Source: Canna indica (taxonomy: Eukaryota; Streptophyta; Magnoliopsida; Zingiberales; Cannaceae). Taken from it: a stretch of 64,000 nt of DNA. Where the stretch lies: assembly GCA_034359265.1 (NCBI GenBank), contig CP136896.1:8773501-8837500 (forward strand), given 5' to 3'. Every line of letters starts with the position of its first letter. Positions within the stretch are counted from its first letter, which is position 1. The notes under the pieces were generated by a model. That model saw nothing but the letters and a program-made list of their open reading frames with translations. It was not told the DNA's origin and searched no databases. The position numbers and the translations under genes are program-made. This document shows positions 11,861 through 23,989 of the stretch, one piece after another.

Positions 11861-12274
11861 ATAGGGCACCAGTCGCGCCCGACCCTTCTTCCTCCCGCTG
11901 CTACCGCCGCCGCTCCTGCCGACGCTTCTCGCCGCTGCTGTCGACGCCTCTCGCCGATGCCTCTCGCCGCCGCTGCCGCTGCTGCCGGTATGTTGATCGG
12001 CCGGAGTATTGGTTAAAATTCGGCCGAAACCCTATTTCTAGGGTTTCGGCCGGCAGCGGTCGGCCTATGGCCGCCGCCGGACCTTCTACAGTGGCCGGAC
12101 AGTGTGTCCGGCCACTGTACGCCGGCGCCGGAGGGTGGACTCCGGCGCCGGAATTTTTTATTGTTAATTATTGTTTATTGTTTTTATTGTTTTGAAATTG
12201 TTAATTAATTATTTTATAATTGTTAATTAATTGTTTAATTTGTTAGATTAATTATTAGTGTTTAGATTAATTTT

Positions 12275-12404
12275 GGACGCGCGCCGGAATCGTCCACTTC
12301 GGACGCGCGCCGGAATCGTCTAATTCGGACTCGCGCCGGAATCGTCCACTTCGGACTCGCGCCGAAATCGTCCACTTCGGACGCGCACCGAAATCATCCA
12401 ATAT
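12275..12404 (+). repeat. 26-bp tandem repeat, five copies
   Basis: Five head-to-tail units of GGACGCGCGCCGGAATCGTC plus CACTTC, with a few substitutions in the later units. Located in the 5' leader of the CACTA-2 transposase gene. Function unknown. Confidence 0.85.
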
Positions 12405-12608
12405 GGACTCGAACTGTCTCGAAACATTTAGAAAATAATCATCTATCCGACGAGTTGATATGTTTCACGTACGCATCGACGAATCGGATATGATTTAGCA
12501 AAACCTTAGATCCGTTCGGGAATTGTATGTTCGTGTAAAAGAAGTAGATGATCTTTTATACGATGTACAATTCTTGAATTGTCCCTGATTGGACAATTTG
12601 GGAATATA

Positions 12609-12798
12609 GTTATTTGTACTGCACTTACGTTTTTATTTTAACTGTTAACTAATTATTCTAAAATTTGGCAACATCTCTCTTGTTCTCCGATACGCGCCCA
12701 GATGATATGCGTATTCGGAGAACTGTAGGGAGATGCTGTCGAAATTTAGAATAATTAGTTAACAGTTAAAATAAAAACATAAGTGCAGTACAAATAAC
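12609..12798. repeat. 190-bp near-perfect hairpin upstream of transposase start
   Basis: The left arm (GTTATTTGTACTGCACTTA at 12609) is matched by its reverse complement ending at 12798. Complementarity runs about 75 bases per arm with few mismatches and then continues into the loop (TTCTCCGATACGC / GCGTATTCGGAGAA). It ends about 54 bases before the transposase frame opens. It could be a tiny MITE, a regulatory RNA hairpin or a small-RNA source. Confidence 0.8.
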
Positions 12799-12851
12799 AT
12801 AAATCCCGAATGGAATTGGACAATCTCACCTAAAGACATTAACCAAAGAAA

Positions 12852-15800
12852 TTGTCATTTATTGACAGAATCATGTCGGCTGATCGAAGTTGGATGTACC
12901 AACGTCTTGATCGTGGAGCTTTAACGAATGAGTTTCGATTAGGCGTAACGTACTTCCTAAATTTCGCCTATTCGAATCGGAATTTCGTTAGCATGGGTGA
13001 TCAAATCCGATGTTCGTGCCGCATTTGTTCAAATGGACGATTTTTGGATCGGGAGACTGTCACTCTGCATCTATATAGCAAAGGATTTGCACCAAGATAT
13101 TTTCTATGGACTTGTCACGGGGAGTCACGCGAAGTCGGGACGTCGAGCAATCCTGTCGTTCAGACATATGGTGAATCTTCCTCTGCTGGTGCTTCTTCAT
13201 CCGGTCAATGTAATCCCTATAGAACTATGATACTTGATAGTCTTGGGGGTCAATTCCGCCTGAATGATAATGTTGATCGGCCAGATCTTCAGACATCAGT
13301 CCCACCAGATACTACAGCGGTTGATATCACAGAAGTAGGGGCTGCGGTAGAGATTGAATTATCGAATAAAGAAGCTACAGAATTTTACGAGATGTTGAAA
13401 GCTGCCGATGAACCTTTGTATGAGAATTGTCCTAAATACACTAGGTTTTCAGCAATGACACAGCTCTTAAACATCAAGGCCGATTGTAATATCAGCGGAG
13501 TTGCGTATGATCGGATTGCTGGATTGATTAATGGAATGCTGCCTACTGATAACAAGTTTGAGCCTACTTTTTATAAAACTAAAAAGCTGATGAGAAAATT
13601 GGGGCTTGGGTACGAAAAAATACACGCGTGCCAAAATAACTGCATTTTATATTATAAAGAAAATGTGCAGTTGGATAAATGCCCTGTATGTCAACACCCT
13701 CGTTACAAGGAGAAGAAATCGGTCCGACAGAAAAATATCCCGTTTAAGGTGCTTCGGTATTTTCCACTAACACCGAGGCTTCAAAGATTATTCATGTCGG
13801 AAAAGACAGCCCCCTACATGAGTTGGCATGCAAGAAGTCGTGATGATACAGTAATGACTCATCCATCTGACAGTGAAGCATGGAAACATTTGGATACATG
13901 TTATCCTTCATTTGCTATGGATACTAGAAATATCATATTAGGATTGTGCACAGATGGTTTTAATCCGTTTGGACATTCTGCAACTCCTTATTCAGTTTGG
14001 CCAGTGCTGCTGACAGTTTATAATTTGCCACCGTCAATGTGCATGAAAGATGAATTTATTTATCTTTCGATGATTATTCCGGGTCCTAAGGGTCCGCGAA
14101 AAGAAATTGACATATTTCTCAGACCCTTGATAGATGAATTGAAAACATTGTGGACTGAGGGAGCTGTCACTTATGATTGTCATCGGAAGCAAAACTTCAA
14201 TTTAAAGGCCGCGGTCTTGTGGACAATCAATGATTTCCCCGCGTACGGCATGTTGTCGGGTTGGAGCACTCACGGCCGACTCTCTTGCCCGTATTGTATG
14301 GAACACTCTAAATCAATCAGTCTTCAGAACGGACGAAAAATCTCATTCTTTGATTGTCATCGTCGATTCCTATCGGTTCATCACCAGTATCGAAGGAATC
14401 GTAATAAATTTACTAAGGGCAGAGTCGAAAGAGATGGGCCACCACCGATGTTGTCTGGTGAACAAATGTTAGCACGTGTTTCAGCAATTCCAGATATAGT
14501 ATTTGGTCGCAATGAAAGAGTGTCAGGTTTTGGCCAAACACACAACTGGGTGAAAAAAAGTATCTTTTGGGAATTGCCCTATTGGAGTTCATTATTGATT
14601 CGACATAATTTAGATGTCATGCACATTGAAAAAAATGTGTTTGATAATATTTTCAATACTGTGATGGATATTTCTGGAAAAACTAAAGATAATGTCAAAG
14701 CCCGACATGATCTGAAAATACTTTGTAAAAGACCAGAGTTGGAGTTACAAGAGGTCAACGAACGATATCTGAAACCGAAGGCCCTATTGTGTTAAATAAA
14801 TAACATATCAAAGATGTTTGTCAATGGGTAAAAGAACTCAGATTACCCGATGGATATGCTTCAAACTTATCTCGATGTGTGAACGTCGATGATTGCAAAA
14901 TATCAGGGATGAAGAGCCATGATTATCATGTATTCATGCAGAGATTACTTCCGATCGCATTTCGAGATCTTCTACCTGATAATATTTGGGGTCCGTTGAC
15001 TGAATTAAGTATGTTTTTTAGAAGCATCTGTGCAAATGTCCTTCGAGTCGAAGATATGTCAACACTTGAAAATAATATTGTTGAAATCATATGCAAGCTG
15101 GAGCAGTTTTTCCCTCCTGCATTTTTTGACTCGATGGAGCATCTACCGATACACTTGGCATACGAGGCACGAGTTGGTGGCCCCGTTCAATATCGTTGGA
15201 TGTACTTATTTGAAAGATACATGAATCGTCTGAAGAAAAAAGTAAAGAACACCGTAGCTGTTGAAGGATCAATATCTGAATCGTATATCATCCAAGAAAT
15301 TTTAACATTCTGCTCATTTTACTTTGAATCGACAGTACAGACAAGATTTGATCGTCTTCCACGTAACGACGACGGGGGTGTTCGACATTCAGATGGAGGT
15401 TTAAATATATTTTATCACTCTGGTCGTACTTTTGGTTCTCGTCCATCTCGACACTTAAGCGATGAAGAGTATCATTTGGCACACTTGTATGTATTACTCA
15501 ATTGTCCAGAGATTGAACAATTCATTGAAATATTTGACATTGAGATGGTGCAAAAATACTCTATTCACAACGATCAAGAATTGGAGAGATTACGGAATCG
15601 TGATTTCCCTACTTGGATTCAGACTTACAGCAAAGATCACAGAGCTGAAATATATGAAAAAATATTTGAGTTTGTTAGTGGACCGTCGCGACTTGTGTCG
15701 TGCTATAGCGGATATTTTGTTAACGGGTATAAATTTCACACGGTTGAATATTCATTTGCAAAGAAGACGATGAATGCTGGGGTCTGCATGAAAGGGACAA

Positions 15801-16342
15801 CCTATGTTGAATGTGATATGGATTTTTATGGACTGGTGGAAGAAGTGATAGAGTTGCACTACTTCGGCTTGAAATCAGTGATCCTATTTAGATGTCATTG
15901 GTTCGATACAACAGAAAGGGGCATGAAAGTTCATCCAAAATACAAACTTGTTGAGGTTAATTACAAATCGAAATTGGCAGCAAATGAGCCTTTTATATTG
16001 GCATCACAAGCCGAACAAGTATATTACGCGAAGTATCCGGCTCGAAATAAAGATAGAGCAGATTGGCGTGTAGTCTGTAAGACAAAAGGTAGAGGAAAAA
16101 TTGATCCGATAGTAGGAGAAAATGATCCTCCTGGTTTCTATCAAGAAGATGATCTTCCTGTTGTGGATCGTATTATTCCAATACTCGAGGATGCAGACAC
16201 AACGTCAATTCAATTAGAAGTTGAATATGCTGATGATGACGATCATGAAATTGAGGAAGCTGGAGATGAAGAAGATGAAGAAGAGGAAGAAGAGGAAGAA
16301 GAAGAAGAATTCGAAGACTATTATTCAGATGATGAAGAATAA
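12852..16342 (+). pseudogene. CACTA-2 TNPD/TNP2-type transposase (one frameshift)
   Basis: Catalytic transposase of the CACTA superfamily. Segment 1 (12852-14795) has the N-terminal transposase-associated domain (RSWMYQRLDRG...EFRLGVTYFLNFA, then CSCRICSN, HGE; residues about 10-95) and the TNP2 domain (about 240-560, with CPVCQHPRY, DGFNPFG, NDFPAYGMLSGWSTHGRLSCPYC). Segment 2 (14879-16342) has DUF4218 (QRLLPIAFRDLLPDNIWGPL), DUF4216 (HWFDTTERGMKVHPKYKLVEVN) and a strongly acidic tail of Asp/Glu. Between 14790 and 14879 the frame changes and a further stop lies near 14806, so one indel plus one stop break a single gene. A start at the methionine of MSADRSW (12873) is equally plausible. Confidence 0.92.
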
Positions 16343-16417
16343 TTGTAAAGTATATATTTTTTTAAATATATCTCTACTATTTATACAATAATCTGATTAT
16401 ATGTCTGTTCGACAGAT

Positions 16418-17938
16418 ATGTCTGGTCGTGGTTATCGACGCAGGAGAGTTTCGGAGTCTCCGATCGGTGAGACTCCAGCACTTACTCATGCTGCTGATCC
16501 TCATTCTGATGATACTGCCGAGGCTAGTACATCCAGACGTAGGCGGCCACGCGGGCCGAACAGGTGGCAGCCTCCACCAGCCACAGAGTCACGTTGATTG
16601 ATTAGCGTGATTGGGGAGCGGTAATATATCATGAATTATGAATCATTACAAATTCATTATATCATAATATAATATTAAAATTTATTTTTGTTGTGCAGGT
16701 TCGAGCAAGAAGAAGTGCCGAGGAGCATTTCTTCTACTATTCGACGATACATGCACGGGGCATGGCCTACGTGGTCTCACGTGCCTAGCGAGAACGTCGA
16801 CATGTTATGACGCGAGTTTGAGGCACGTATTATTATTATTATTTACATGCATGATGATATATTAATATTGGTACTGATATTATTATTTTGCAGGCTCGCT
16901 ATACATGGGCCGAGGACCAGAGGCCCTTCATTTACGCTGCCTGGGAGGCTATTTCCCGGGCAAGGTACAACGGGCAGCTGGGGCAGGCTCGGTCCCAAGC
17001 GATGGCCCGAGCTGGGACCACTAACATCGCGGAGACTCGGGGATACAGCCCCGGTTGGATTACTCCGGATATATGGGACCAGCTCGTGGGGATATGGTCG
17101 ACGGATCGATGGCAGGAGGTTTCTCGGAATGCGGCTAGAAATCGCATGTCGGGAGGAGCAGCGCATCACACCGGCGGCTCTGTTGCATTTGCAGTGCACG
17201 CAAACCGTATGGTAAGTATATCTTTTAATTATATATTTTATTTGTTATTATGTGTACTAATTAATGTATTTGTTTTGTAAATGTAGACGACGGTGTCGGA
17301 TGACGGGACTGTCCAGCGACCCTCCCCGATGGCGGTGTTTGAGCGGACTCACCGTCGAGCACATGGGACGGGGGAGTACATCGACAACCGCGCTGCATAC
17401 ATTATGGTAATTATATATTTGTTTAAATTATTCATTATATATTTATAATTTAAGTTTTATGATAAATATTAAACAAAAAATCAAACTCGAGTAGGAGACG
17501 TACAGCCAGACGGTGGTGCAGCGCGGGGGTACCCCCGAGGACTTTGACGCAGCAATGTGGGTCGAGGCCGCAGGTGGCTGGGACCATGGCCGCGTATATG
17601 GCTTCGCAGATAGTGGTCATGCGCGAGCCGTACTAGGGCCACTTGGGGCACCGACCCCTCCGGTCGCTGGTGAGCGGCCGTCCACCTCTAGATCCAGTTA
17701 TGATCATAGTAATAGGATAAGGACACTAGAGGAGACGGTCGCGCGTCAGACTGAGATGATGGAGCGTCAGAGTCAGACGATGGCGAATATAGAAGCTATG
17801 CTACGCAACTTGTCAGGTCATCCCGAACCAGTCATCTCTTCGGCATCATCTAATCCATCGTCCTCGAGTCAGTCCACGCCGGTGTACACTCAAGCGCTCC
17901 AGACCCCGCCATATAATCCAGACCATCCTCCATCGTGA
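16418..17938 (+). pseudogene. CACTA-2 second gene, TNPA-like / plant transposase (Ptta/En/Spm) family
   Basis: Multi-exon gene directly after the transposase. Approximate exons: 16418-16650, 16699-16826, 16895-17212, 17287-17406 and 17494-17938. It begins MSGRGYRRRRVSESP, then a basic RRRRPRGPNRW stretch. Central exons encode MHGAWPTW, ARYTWAEDQRPF and SPGWITPDIWDQLVGIW. The last exon encodes RGGTPEDFDAAMWVEAAGGWDHGRVYGF followed by a coiled coil rich in Gln/Glu/Met. A TGA after ESR in exon 1 and another after NVDML in exon 2 suggest inactivation. The homologous gene in CACTA-1 confirms it belongs to the transposon. In En/Spm the second protein binds subterminal repeats; that role is inferred here. 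Confidence 0.8.
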
Positions 17939-18636
17939 TCGTGAGATTTTTTGTTTGGATATTGAACTTGTTTAACTTATTTTGTTTGGATATTGATACT
18001 TCAATTTTGCATTTGAATTGTTTTTATACTATCGTGGATAATTATCAATATAAATATAATTGTTTTGATGTATATATGTTGGTGTGTTTGTGATGTGTGA
18101 ATGAATGTGTATGAGGTGTTTTTGATGTGTGAATGAATGTGTGTATGAGGGTATGGGTGTGTGAGTTATGTATCATATAAATGTATCAATGTATCAATGG
18201 AAATTTGAAATTTTCAAATTTTCTGGTTGCAGGTATTCGTCATCAGCAACGGCTTTCCCACGGGCGTCCGTGGGAAAGCCGTTGCTAAAAGTGTGTCGAA
18301 AGCCGTTGCTGATGACCTACAGCAACGGCTTAGCGACGGCGTTTTACTAACGGCGTTGCTACGGACTCAGCGGCCGTTGCTATTAATATTATCAGCAACG
18401 ACTCCGGGTCTGTGGCAAAACCGTTGCTGATAATAGTTTTAGCGACGGCCCGAGCGGCCGTTGCTGATAATGTTTTGAGCGACGGCCCGAGCGGCCGTTG
18501 CTGATCCGTTGCTAAGTCATCAGCAACGCGACTTTCTGTCACGGCTCTATTGCAATGGCTCAGCCGTTGCTGATGCTCTTCAGCAACGGCTCAGCAACGG
18601 CATCAGCCGTTGCTGATGACCATTTTTCTAGTAGTG
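17939..18636. repeat. CACTA-2 3' region and right subterminal repeats
   Basis: 17939-18237 is AT-rich with TGTGTGAATGAATGTGT repeats and holds no gene. From 18238 to the right TIR there are many CAGCAACGGC / GCCGTTGCTGA copies in both orientations, mirroring the left end. Confidence 0.8.
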
Positions 18637-19207
18637 TCGGTCGACCCATCGGTCGATCGACGCAGGTTACGCTTCAGGTGATCCGTAGATCGGTCGACCG
18701 ACAGAGCTACTGCCCATTTTGGGCTTCGGTCGATCGATCGCCCGGTCGACCAAAGTAGCTTCTGCTGCTTTTTACCTTCGATCGGTCGACCAACGTAGCA
18801 TTTACTATGGCTACTACCACTTTTTACCTACATTCAATGGACCGCCCGGTCGACCGAACCTAGGTTGAATTTGATTTCTTCAGCCTTTTTTCTTGCGCGC
18901 TTCATTTCCGGGTTCCGGCTTTCAACGAGCATCAACTTGGAGAGCTAAGGATGTTTGATCTTTAGACTCGTCCAATGAGACTTTGGTGCCCACGTCGATC
19001 TTCGAGAAATTTCCGCGACGAACCCGAGCGCGACGATCAATGTCCTTCCGATTTCCGATTTCTTTCGATATTTTCGATCGAGGACATCGAACGCTAATTG
19101 ATATGGAACCTGAAATTGATTTCTCACCGAAATATTAGTTCCATATTTGTTATCATCAAAATCGAGATTAAGATATTAAGACCAAGGTTGAAAATCTAAA
19201 GCCAACA
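18637..19207 (-). repeat. Sirevirus 3' LTR, proximal part (after CACTA-2)
   Basis: Continues the LTR alignment with 24950-25522. Contains several GGTCGACC/GGTCGATCGACC palindromes and ends GCCAACA, the reverse complement of the LTR start TGTTGGC. Confidence 0.88.
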
Positions 19208-19430
19208 ATCTCCCCCTTTTTGATGATGACAAACATCCCGAAGAAAATATATTCATTAAAGCATATAGGATATCAACTAAGGGGTTTCTCCCCCTATCAA
19301 CATGCATATTTATAAAAATAAACTCCCCGTATTTATATGCATGGATCTCCTATATTTTCCTCCCCTTTACCTATAATTTTCTCCCCTTTTATCCTATACT
19401 TTTCTCCCCCTTTTGACATCAATCAAAAAG
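19208..19430 (-). promoter_or_regulatory. Cluster of polypurine tracts before the 3' LTR
   Basis: On the minus strand AAAAAGGGGGAGAT abuts the LTR start. At least four more tracts (AGGGGGAGAA, AGGGGAGG, AAAAGGGGAGAA, AAAAGGGGGAGAAAA) lie within the next 200 bases. Clustered multiple polypurine tracts are a known Sirevirus trait. They prime plus-strand DNA synthesis. Confidence 0.75.
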
Positions 19431-22400
19431 GGCAAGAAATGTCAATCTAGTCAAAGGGATGAAAAATAAATATATTTTTTGTATAGTTGAGACTCTAAAG
19501 TTTATTTTTCATGAAACATGAAAATCTCAACTAAAGGGATGGAAAACAAAATATTTAATATGAAACTTAATTTATACATGATATGTTCAAAACTAGGTAT
19601 TTGAATTCAAAATTAAATCATGTATGTTCTCATATCTTTTTCATGACATTCTTATATTTCATTCAAACTTTTAAAATATCAAGATATGGTCATTTAAATC
19701 ATGTATATCAAGTTTGAAGTGAAACTAATGTCATTTGATCCAAATATGAACTTAGCACATTTTCATTTGAAATAAGCATGAAAACATGAAAATGCTAAGT
19801 ATCAAGTTTTTGCTATCTACTCATGTTTTCTCAAACTTAGGTATCTAGACATCAAACATGAGAGAATGTAAGTCTATGAATCAAGTTTGGGCTTAAGATC
19901 AAATTTCTAAGTCACTTTGTTGACTTAGGTTAACCTATACTTCTAGATTTGAAATACCAATTGTTGGATGAAAAATTTTGATACCAATTACTGAATGGTC
20001 AGTTGAAATGCATGTATCAAATTTGAACTCAACATGATTTTTCTAAGTTCATTTTTCATCCTATATTGATTTTAATAAACAAATGGATATTTCTAGCTAT
20101 CATCCAAGATATCAAAATCATTTCTAGAATGATTTTACTCAAGAAATTGTATGAATGATATTAGAAATGGAATCCAAATGGTATATATGAGTTTTCATTT
20201 GAAGTTTTTGAAGAAAGATCAAAGTATCGGAAAGATTGATATTTCAAATAAGTGATATTTTGTGTTTTCGAAATCAAACTTCAAAATTCCATTTTAAATC
20301 ATATTCTTGATGAAACTTTTTGAAATTTTTAGACAACATATTAGATTTTTTTTTTGATACCAAATGTAGGCAAAAATTTTACTAATAAAACTAGATTTTT
20401 CAGTGAATGTGCAGTTTCAAGAATAAGTTAAAAATGATTTTTCTATATTTTTCTAAAATTCATTGACTAAACTGTTTTAAAATTGAAATTTTAAAGATAT
20501 TTTCGTAATTTTTAGTAATTTTTTAAAACATGTTCAATTTTTATTTAAACTTTTATGACACCATAAGATGATCATGAAAAGAGTGTATGTCAAGTTTGAA
20601 ATGAAAATTATATCCTTAAGGTTAAGATATCAACCTAGCATGGTTTTATTCAAAACTAACTAGTTTTTTTGAAACTCGCTAAGTTTCAATCTTAACATTT
20701 ACTCATGATTTTTCAAACTTAAACCTATGCATACCTCTCATGAGTAAATCTAAACATGTTTCTCAAATATGAATTGAAAATGAGACCACTAAGTCAATTG
20801 GTTGACATAGGTCAACTTAGTTCAAAAGAGGTAAGCATGAATTAACCTCTATGTCATTTTATCCATATCCATATGAATTTTTTACTCTAAGTGCTTGGAA
20901 ACATGTCATACCTATTTCTAAATATATTTATGAACTTTGGACTTAAAATGAAAAGCCCAAGTCGATTTATTGACTTGAGTCCAACTTTTCAAGCTTAAGT
21001 CCCCTAAAGTGAGATACCAATTGTATTTGATCATCTAGACATGAATTTTCAAGTTTTAAATATCTAGACTCATGTGATATGTGTATCTAAATATGTTCAT
21101 TTGGTGTTTACTCAAAATGAGATCTCTAATAAAAATTTTCAATCTAGAAAGTTTCATTCAATCAAGATATCATGAAATTGTCTAAGTTATTCAAATTTTT
21201 TCTACTCATGAAAATTCAAACATTTATTATGCAAAATCAATCATGAGTATATAGAGACATCATTAAAGCATGAATATTCAAGTATTATATTAAGATTTTT
21301 GTAAAATCAAATTCATACCTTAGTCTTTAGAAATTTGACAAACTTGTCATTTACTTTTCATATTCTTCATGATAGCATAGCCTTCAATGTTTTTATCACT
21401 TTCTTAACTTGCAAGTAGTCTTCATTAGTATCATAATAAAATAGTATGCCAACTAGCAAGCTATTTTACTAAATAGCACAAGTTTAATGCAAAGTTTTAT
21501 AAAGAGGATTCAACCTATGCTAGATAGTAAAGATTCATTTTAAGGAGGTTAACATGATATCAAAATGAATCTAAGAGATCTTAAGATGTGAAATATTTGA
21601 GGAATAAGATCTCTAAATATGTTTAACTAGTTTGGACTTAAAAAGAATGTCTCTAATGGTAAGTATCAACCTAGAGCAAGTTTCATTTAATGAAATTTGC
21701 CTAAGTGCTAAGATTCTACCTACTCATGAAAATTCAAGAGTTTACCATGCAATTCTAATCATGAGTATTGAGACATTATTTAAGCTTAAGCATTGAGGTA
21801 TAACACTAAGATTTTGAATTTATCAAAGTTATACCTTATTCATGATAATTTGCCAAACTAATCTTTTTCTTCCTAATTAGCCTTCCATTTTCAATAACTT
21901 GCAAGTACACTTCATTAATATTAATCAAATCTTATCTACTAGCAAGTTATCATACTAAATAGCAATGTGAAATAGAAATCTTCATTTGGGTATTTCAACC
22001 TAGGCTAGATAGTGAATAAATTCGTTTTAAGTAAAATTATCATGAAACCAAAACGAATCGAGAGTTCTCAAAATGTAAAATTTTGAAACATAGATCGCCA
22101 ACCCTTCCTATTGGTTGAAAATCGAAAGCCACAATTAACCTACGATTTAAAACCGCAAGGTCGCATGAGTCCATTATAGGCTATATAGGTCTCCGAAGAG
22201 ACCAGGAAATCAAAATCAAAAATCATTTAATAAAGAACTCTTTAACAAGAGCGGGAAAAACAACTCAAATTGGATATTTATCATAACTCCAACTTAAATG
22301 AGGCAAACCAAAGTAAGGAGATGATACCAAAATATTTGATGACAATTTTGCCTAAGGCATCTAGGTGAAAGCTTGAAGTTGCAACCATAAAAGGATTCTT

Positions 22401-22440
22401 CATTCAACTCTTTGGTCAACTTCAACAGGTCATCAATCTT
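19431..22440. other. AT-rich non-coding interior of the Sirevirus element
   Basis: About 3 kb with no long open frame on either strand. It is built of diverged motifs such as TCAAGTTTGAAATGAAA, CATGAAAATTCAA and TTGACTTAGGTTAAC that recur several times. This is where pol would be expected; none is seen. Confidence 0.7.
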
Positions 22441-23922
22441 TCACCCTTGTGTGGTAGCTCCCCCTACAATAGAAGATGAGATCTTTGGTACCCAAATGGT
22501 TTTGAGTCCTTGGGGGTTAGATGGCCTAGGGATCCAAAGTGTCTTAGCAAGACTTGGATTTCTTTTAAATGCACAATCATGAATTGCATGGCCATATATC
22601 CCACAACAAAAATAATTTTCATGAAATTTTTTCTTTTGGACATGAGGTTTAAAGGAAGAATGCTTGACATGAGAATGATGATGAACCTTAGCATTCTTTA
22701 CATAAGCATTTTTATTTTTAGAGTTCTTAAAGGAAGATACATTTGATAGATCATTGATTTTGCTATTTAAGAATACAACCTCATTTTTCAAATCACTCAT
22801 GGATTTGTGAATAACATACAATTGAGACTTCATCATACTATTTTCATTTTTGATCTTTGTATTTTCTACTTTCAAATTTTCAATCTCAACTTTTGAGATA
22901 TTTTTCAATTCATTTTTCAATTCATTTTTCAATTCATTTTTCAAATCATCATTTTCATTTTTCAAATCAATATTCTCACTTTTTAAGTCTTCAATTTCAA
23001 TCTTAAAATTGTCATGGCAAGAATTACTAGTTCTCAAAACATCTATACTACCATGGCAATCAACACTTGAGGAACTTAGATTTGCCTTTAGATTTTCATT
23101 TTCTAATTCTAGAGCTTGCAAATCCTTAGTAAGCCTAGAATTATCTTTTTCAATTTTCTTCATTTCTTTACTCTTTTTCAAAAGCATGACACACATATTT
23201 TGACATTTTTCTACTAATTCTTCATATGACATTTTGAGTGAATGTGAAGAACTAGCATCACTATCATATACTATATCTTTATCATGACTAAAAGTAGAAT
23301 ATTGTACCTCATCATGGATGCCCATAAGGCAAACCTTGGATGTGCCTTCATAGTCATGACAAGAGGATGCTTCTTGTGATTTGGAGATGGATGTTGAAGC
23401 ACTTGTCCTCCTTTTGGCATTCTTCTTTGATAAAAGACAATTCCTCTTAATGTGTCCCTCTTCCTGCACAAGTAGCATATCACTTTTTTTTTCGACTTTT
23501 TGATTTGCTTCTTTGACTAGAAGCACTAAGATCATCAAAACCGAGGTTAGTACTAGGGCGATGACCATTGTCATCACCACCCTAATGAAAGTATTAAGCT
23601 CTTCGGTTTTAGCATAATCATATAACATATTTAATGTTGCCCACATATCAAAAGCCGAAGTGCAATGCATGACTTTTTCAAGGATGCTATTAGGTAAGGT
23701 ACAAAAAATACTATACATAACATCTCCATTAAATTGAAACATTCTGTTATCATGTTCACTCCAATCATGCATGTCAACCTTAGGTTCAATGTATTCTAAT
23801 TTAATCATGTTATAAACATCGAAACCTCTAGTCTTTAAGTAGGTATACATTCTAGACTTCCAAAGACCAAAGTTTGATTCATCAAACCTAGGAGGTGAAG
23901 ACGCTACCGACTCTAGAGCCAT
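22441..23922 (-). pseudogene. Sirevirus-type gag (UBN2, coiled coil, zinc knuckle), frame-damaged
   Basis: Structural protein of the retrotransposon. The 493-residue frame starts MALESVASSPPRFDESNFGLWK, the usual copia gag opening, with a UBN2 domain at about 10-115 (ILEKVMHCTSAFDMWATLNMLYD). At about 115-160 the frame loses similarity. A first zinc knuckle is split between frames: CYLCR lies in another frame, EGHIKRNC in this one. A long coiled coil follows (about 225-395), including tandem KNEL repeats from a 12-bp repeat at 22903-22942. A second knuckle (FCCGIYGHAIHDC) lacks the normal spacing of its first cysteine. The end, NPQGLKTIWVPK, is Sirevirus-like. Frameshifts make it unlikely to work. 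Confidence 0.85.
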
Positions 23923-23975
23923 TTCAAGATCGAGACTAGATGTAGAGGAGAAGGTGAAATCTCAATCTACGATCC

Positions 23976-23989
23976 GCTCTGATACCGAT
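23976..23989 (-). promoter_or_regulatory. Primer-binding site, tRNA-Met type
   Basis: The minus strand reads ATCGGTATCAGAGC immediately after the 5' LTR. The canonical copia PBS is TGGTATCAGAGC, so there is one mismatch at its first position. Confidence 0.85.

Larger units (their letters stand above)
11550..18636 (+). mobile_element. CACTA-2: near-complete CACTA (En/Spm) transposon
   Basis: Perfect outer TIR CACTACTAGAAA at both ends, with similarity continuing (ATGATCTTCAGCAACGGC left; ATGGTCATCAGCAACGGC from the right). Flanks are TCA (11547-11549) and TCG (18637-18639). The sister LTR at about 24940-24950 has the uninterrupted sequence with a single TCG, so this is a true insertion with one later base change. 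It carries subterminal repeats, a TNPD/TNP2 transposase gene (12852-16342) and a TNPA-like gene (16418-17938). Both genes have breaks, so the copy is probably not autonomous now. Confidence 0.93.

Noticed and set aside
16847..17215. 122-codon open frame overlapping the TNPA-like exon
   Set aside because: Another frame (16895-17212) matches the CACTA-1 homologue; this one is a shadow.
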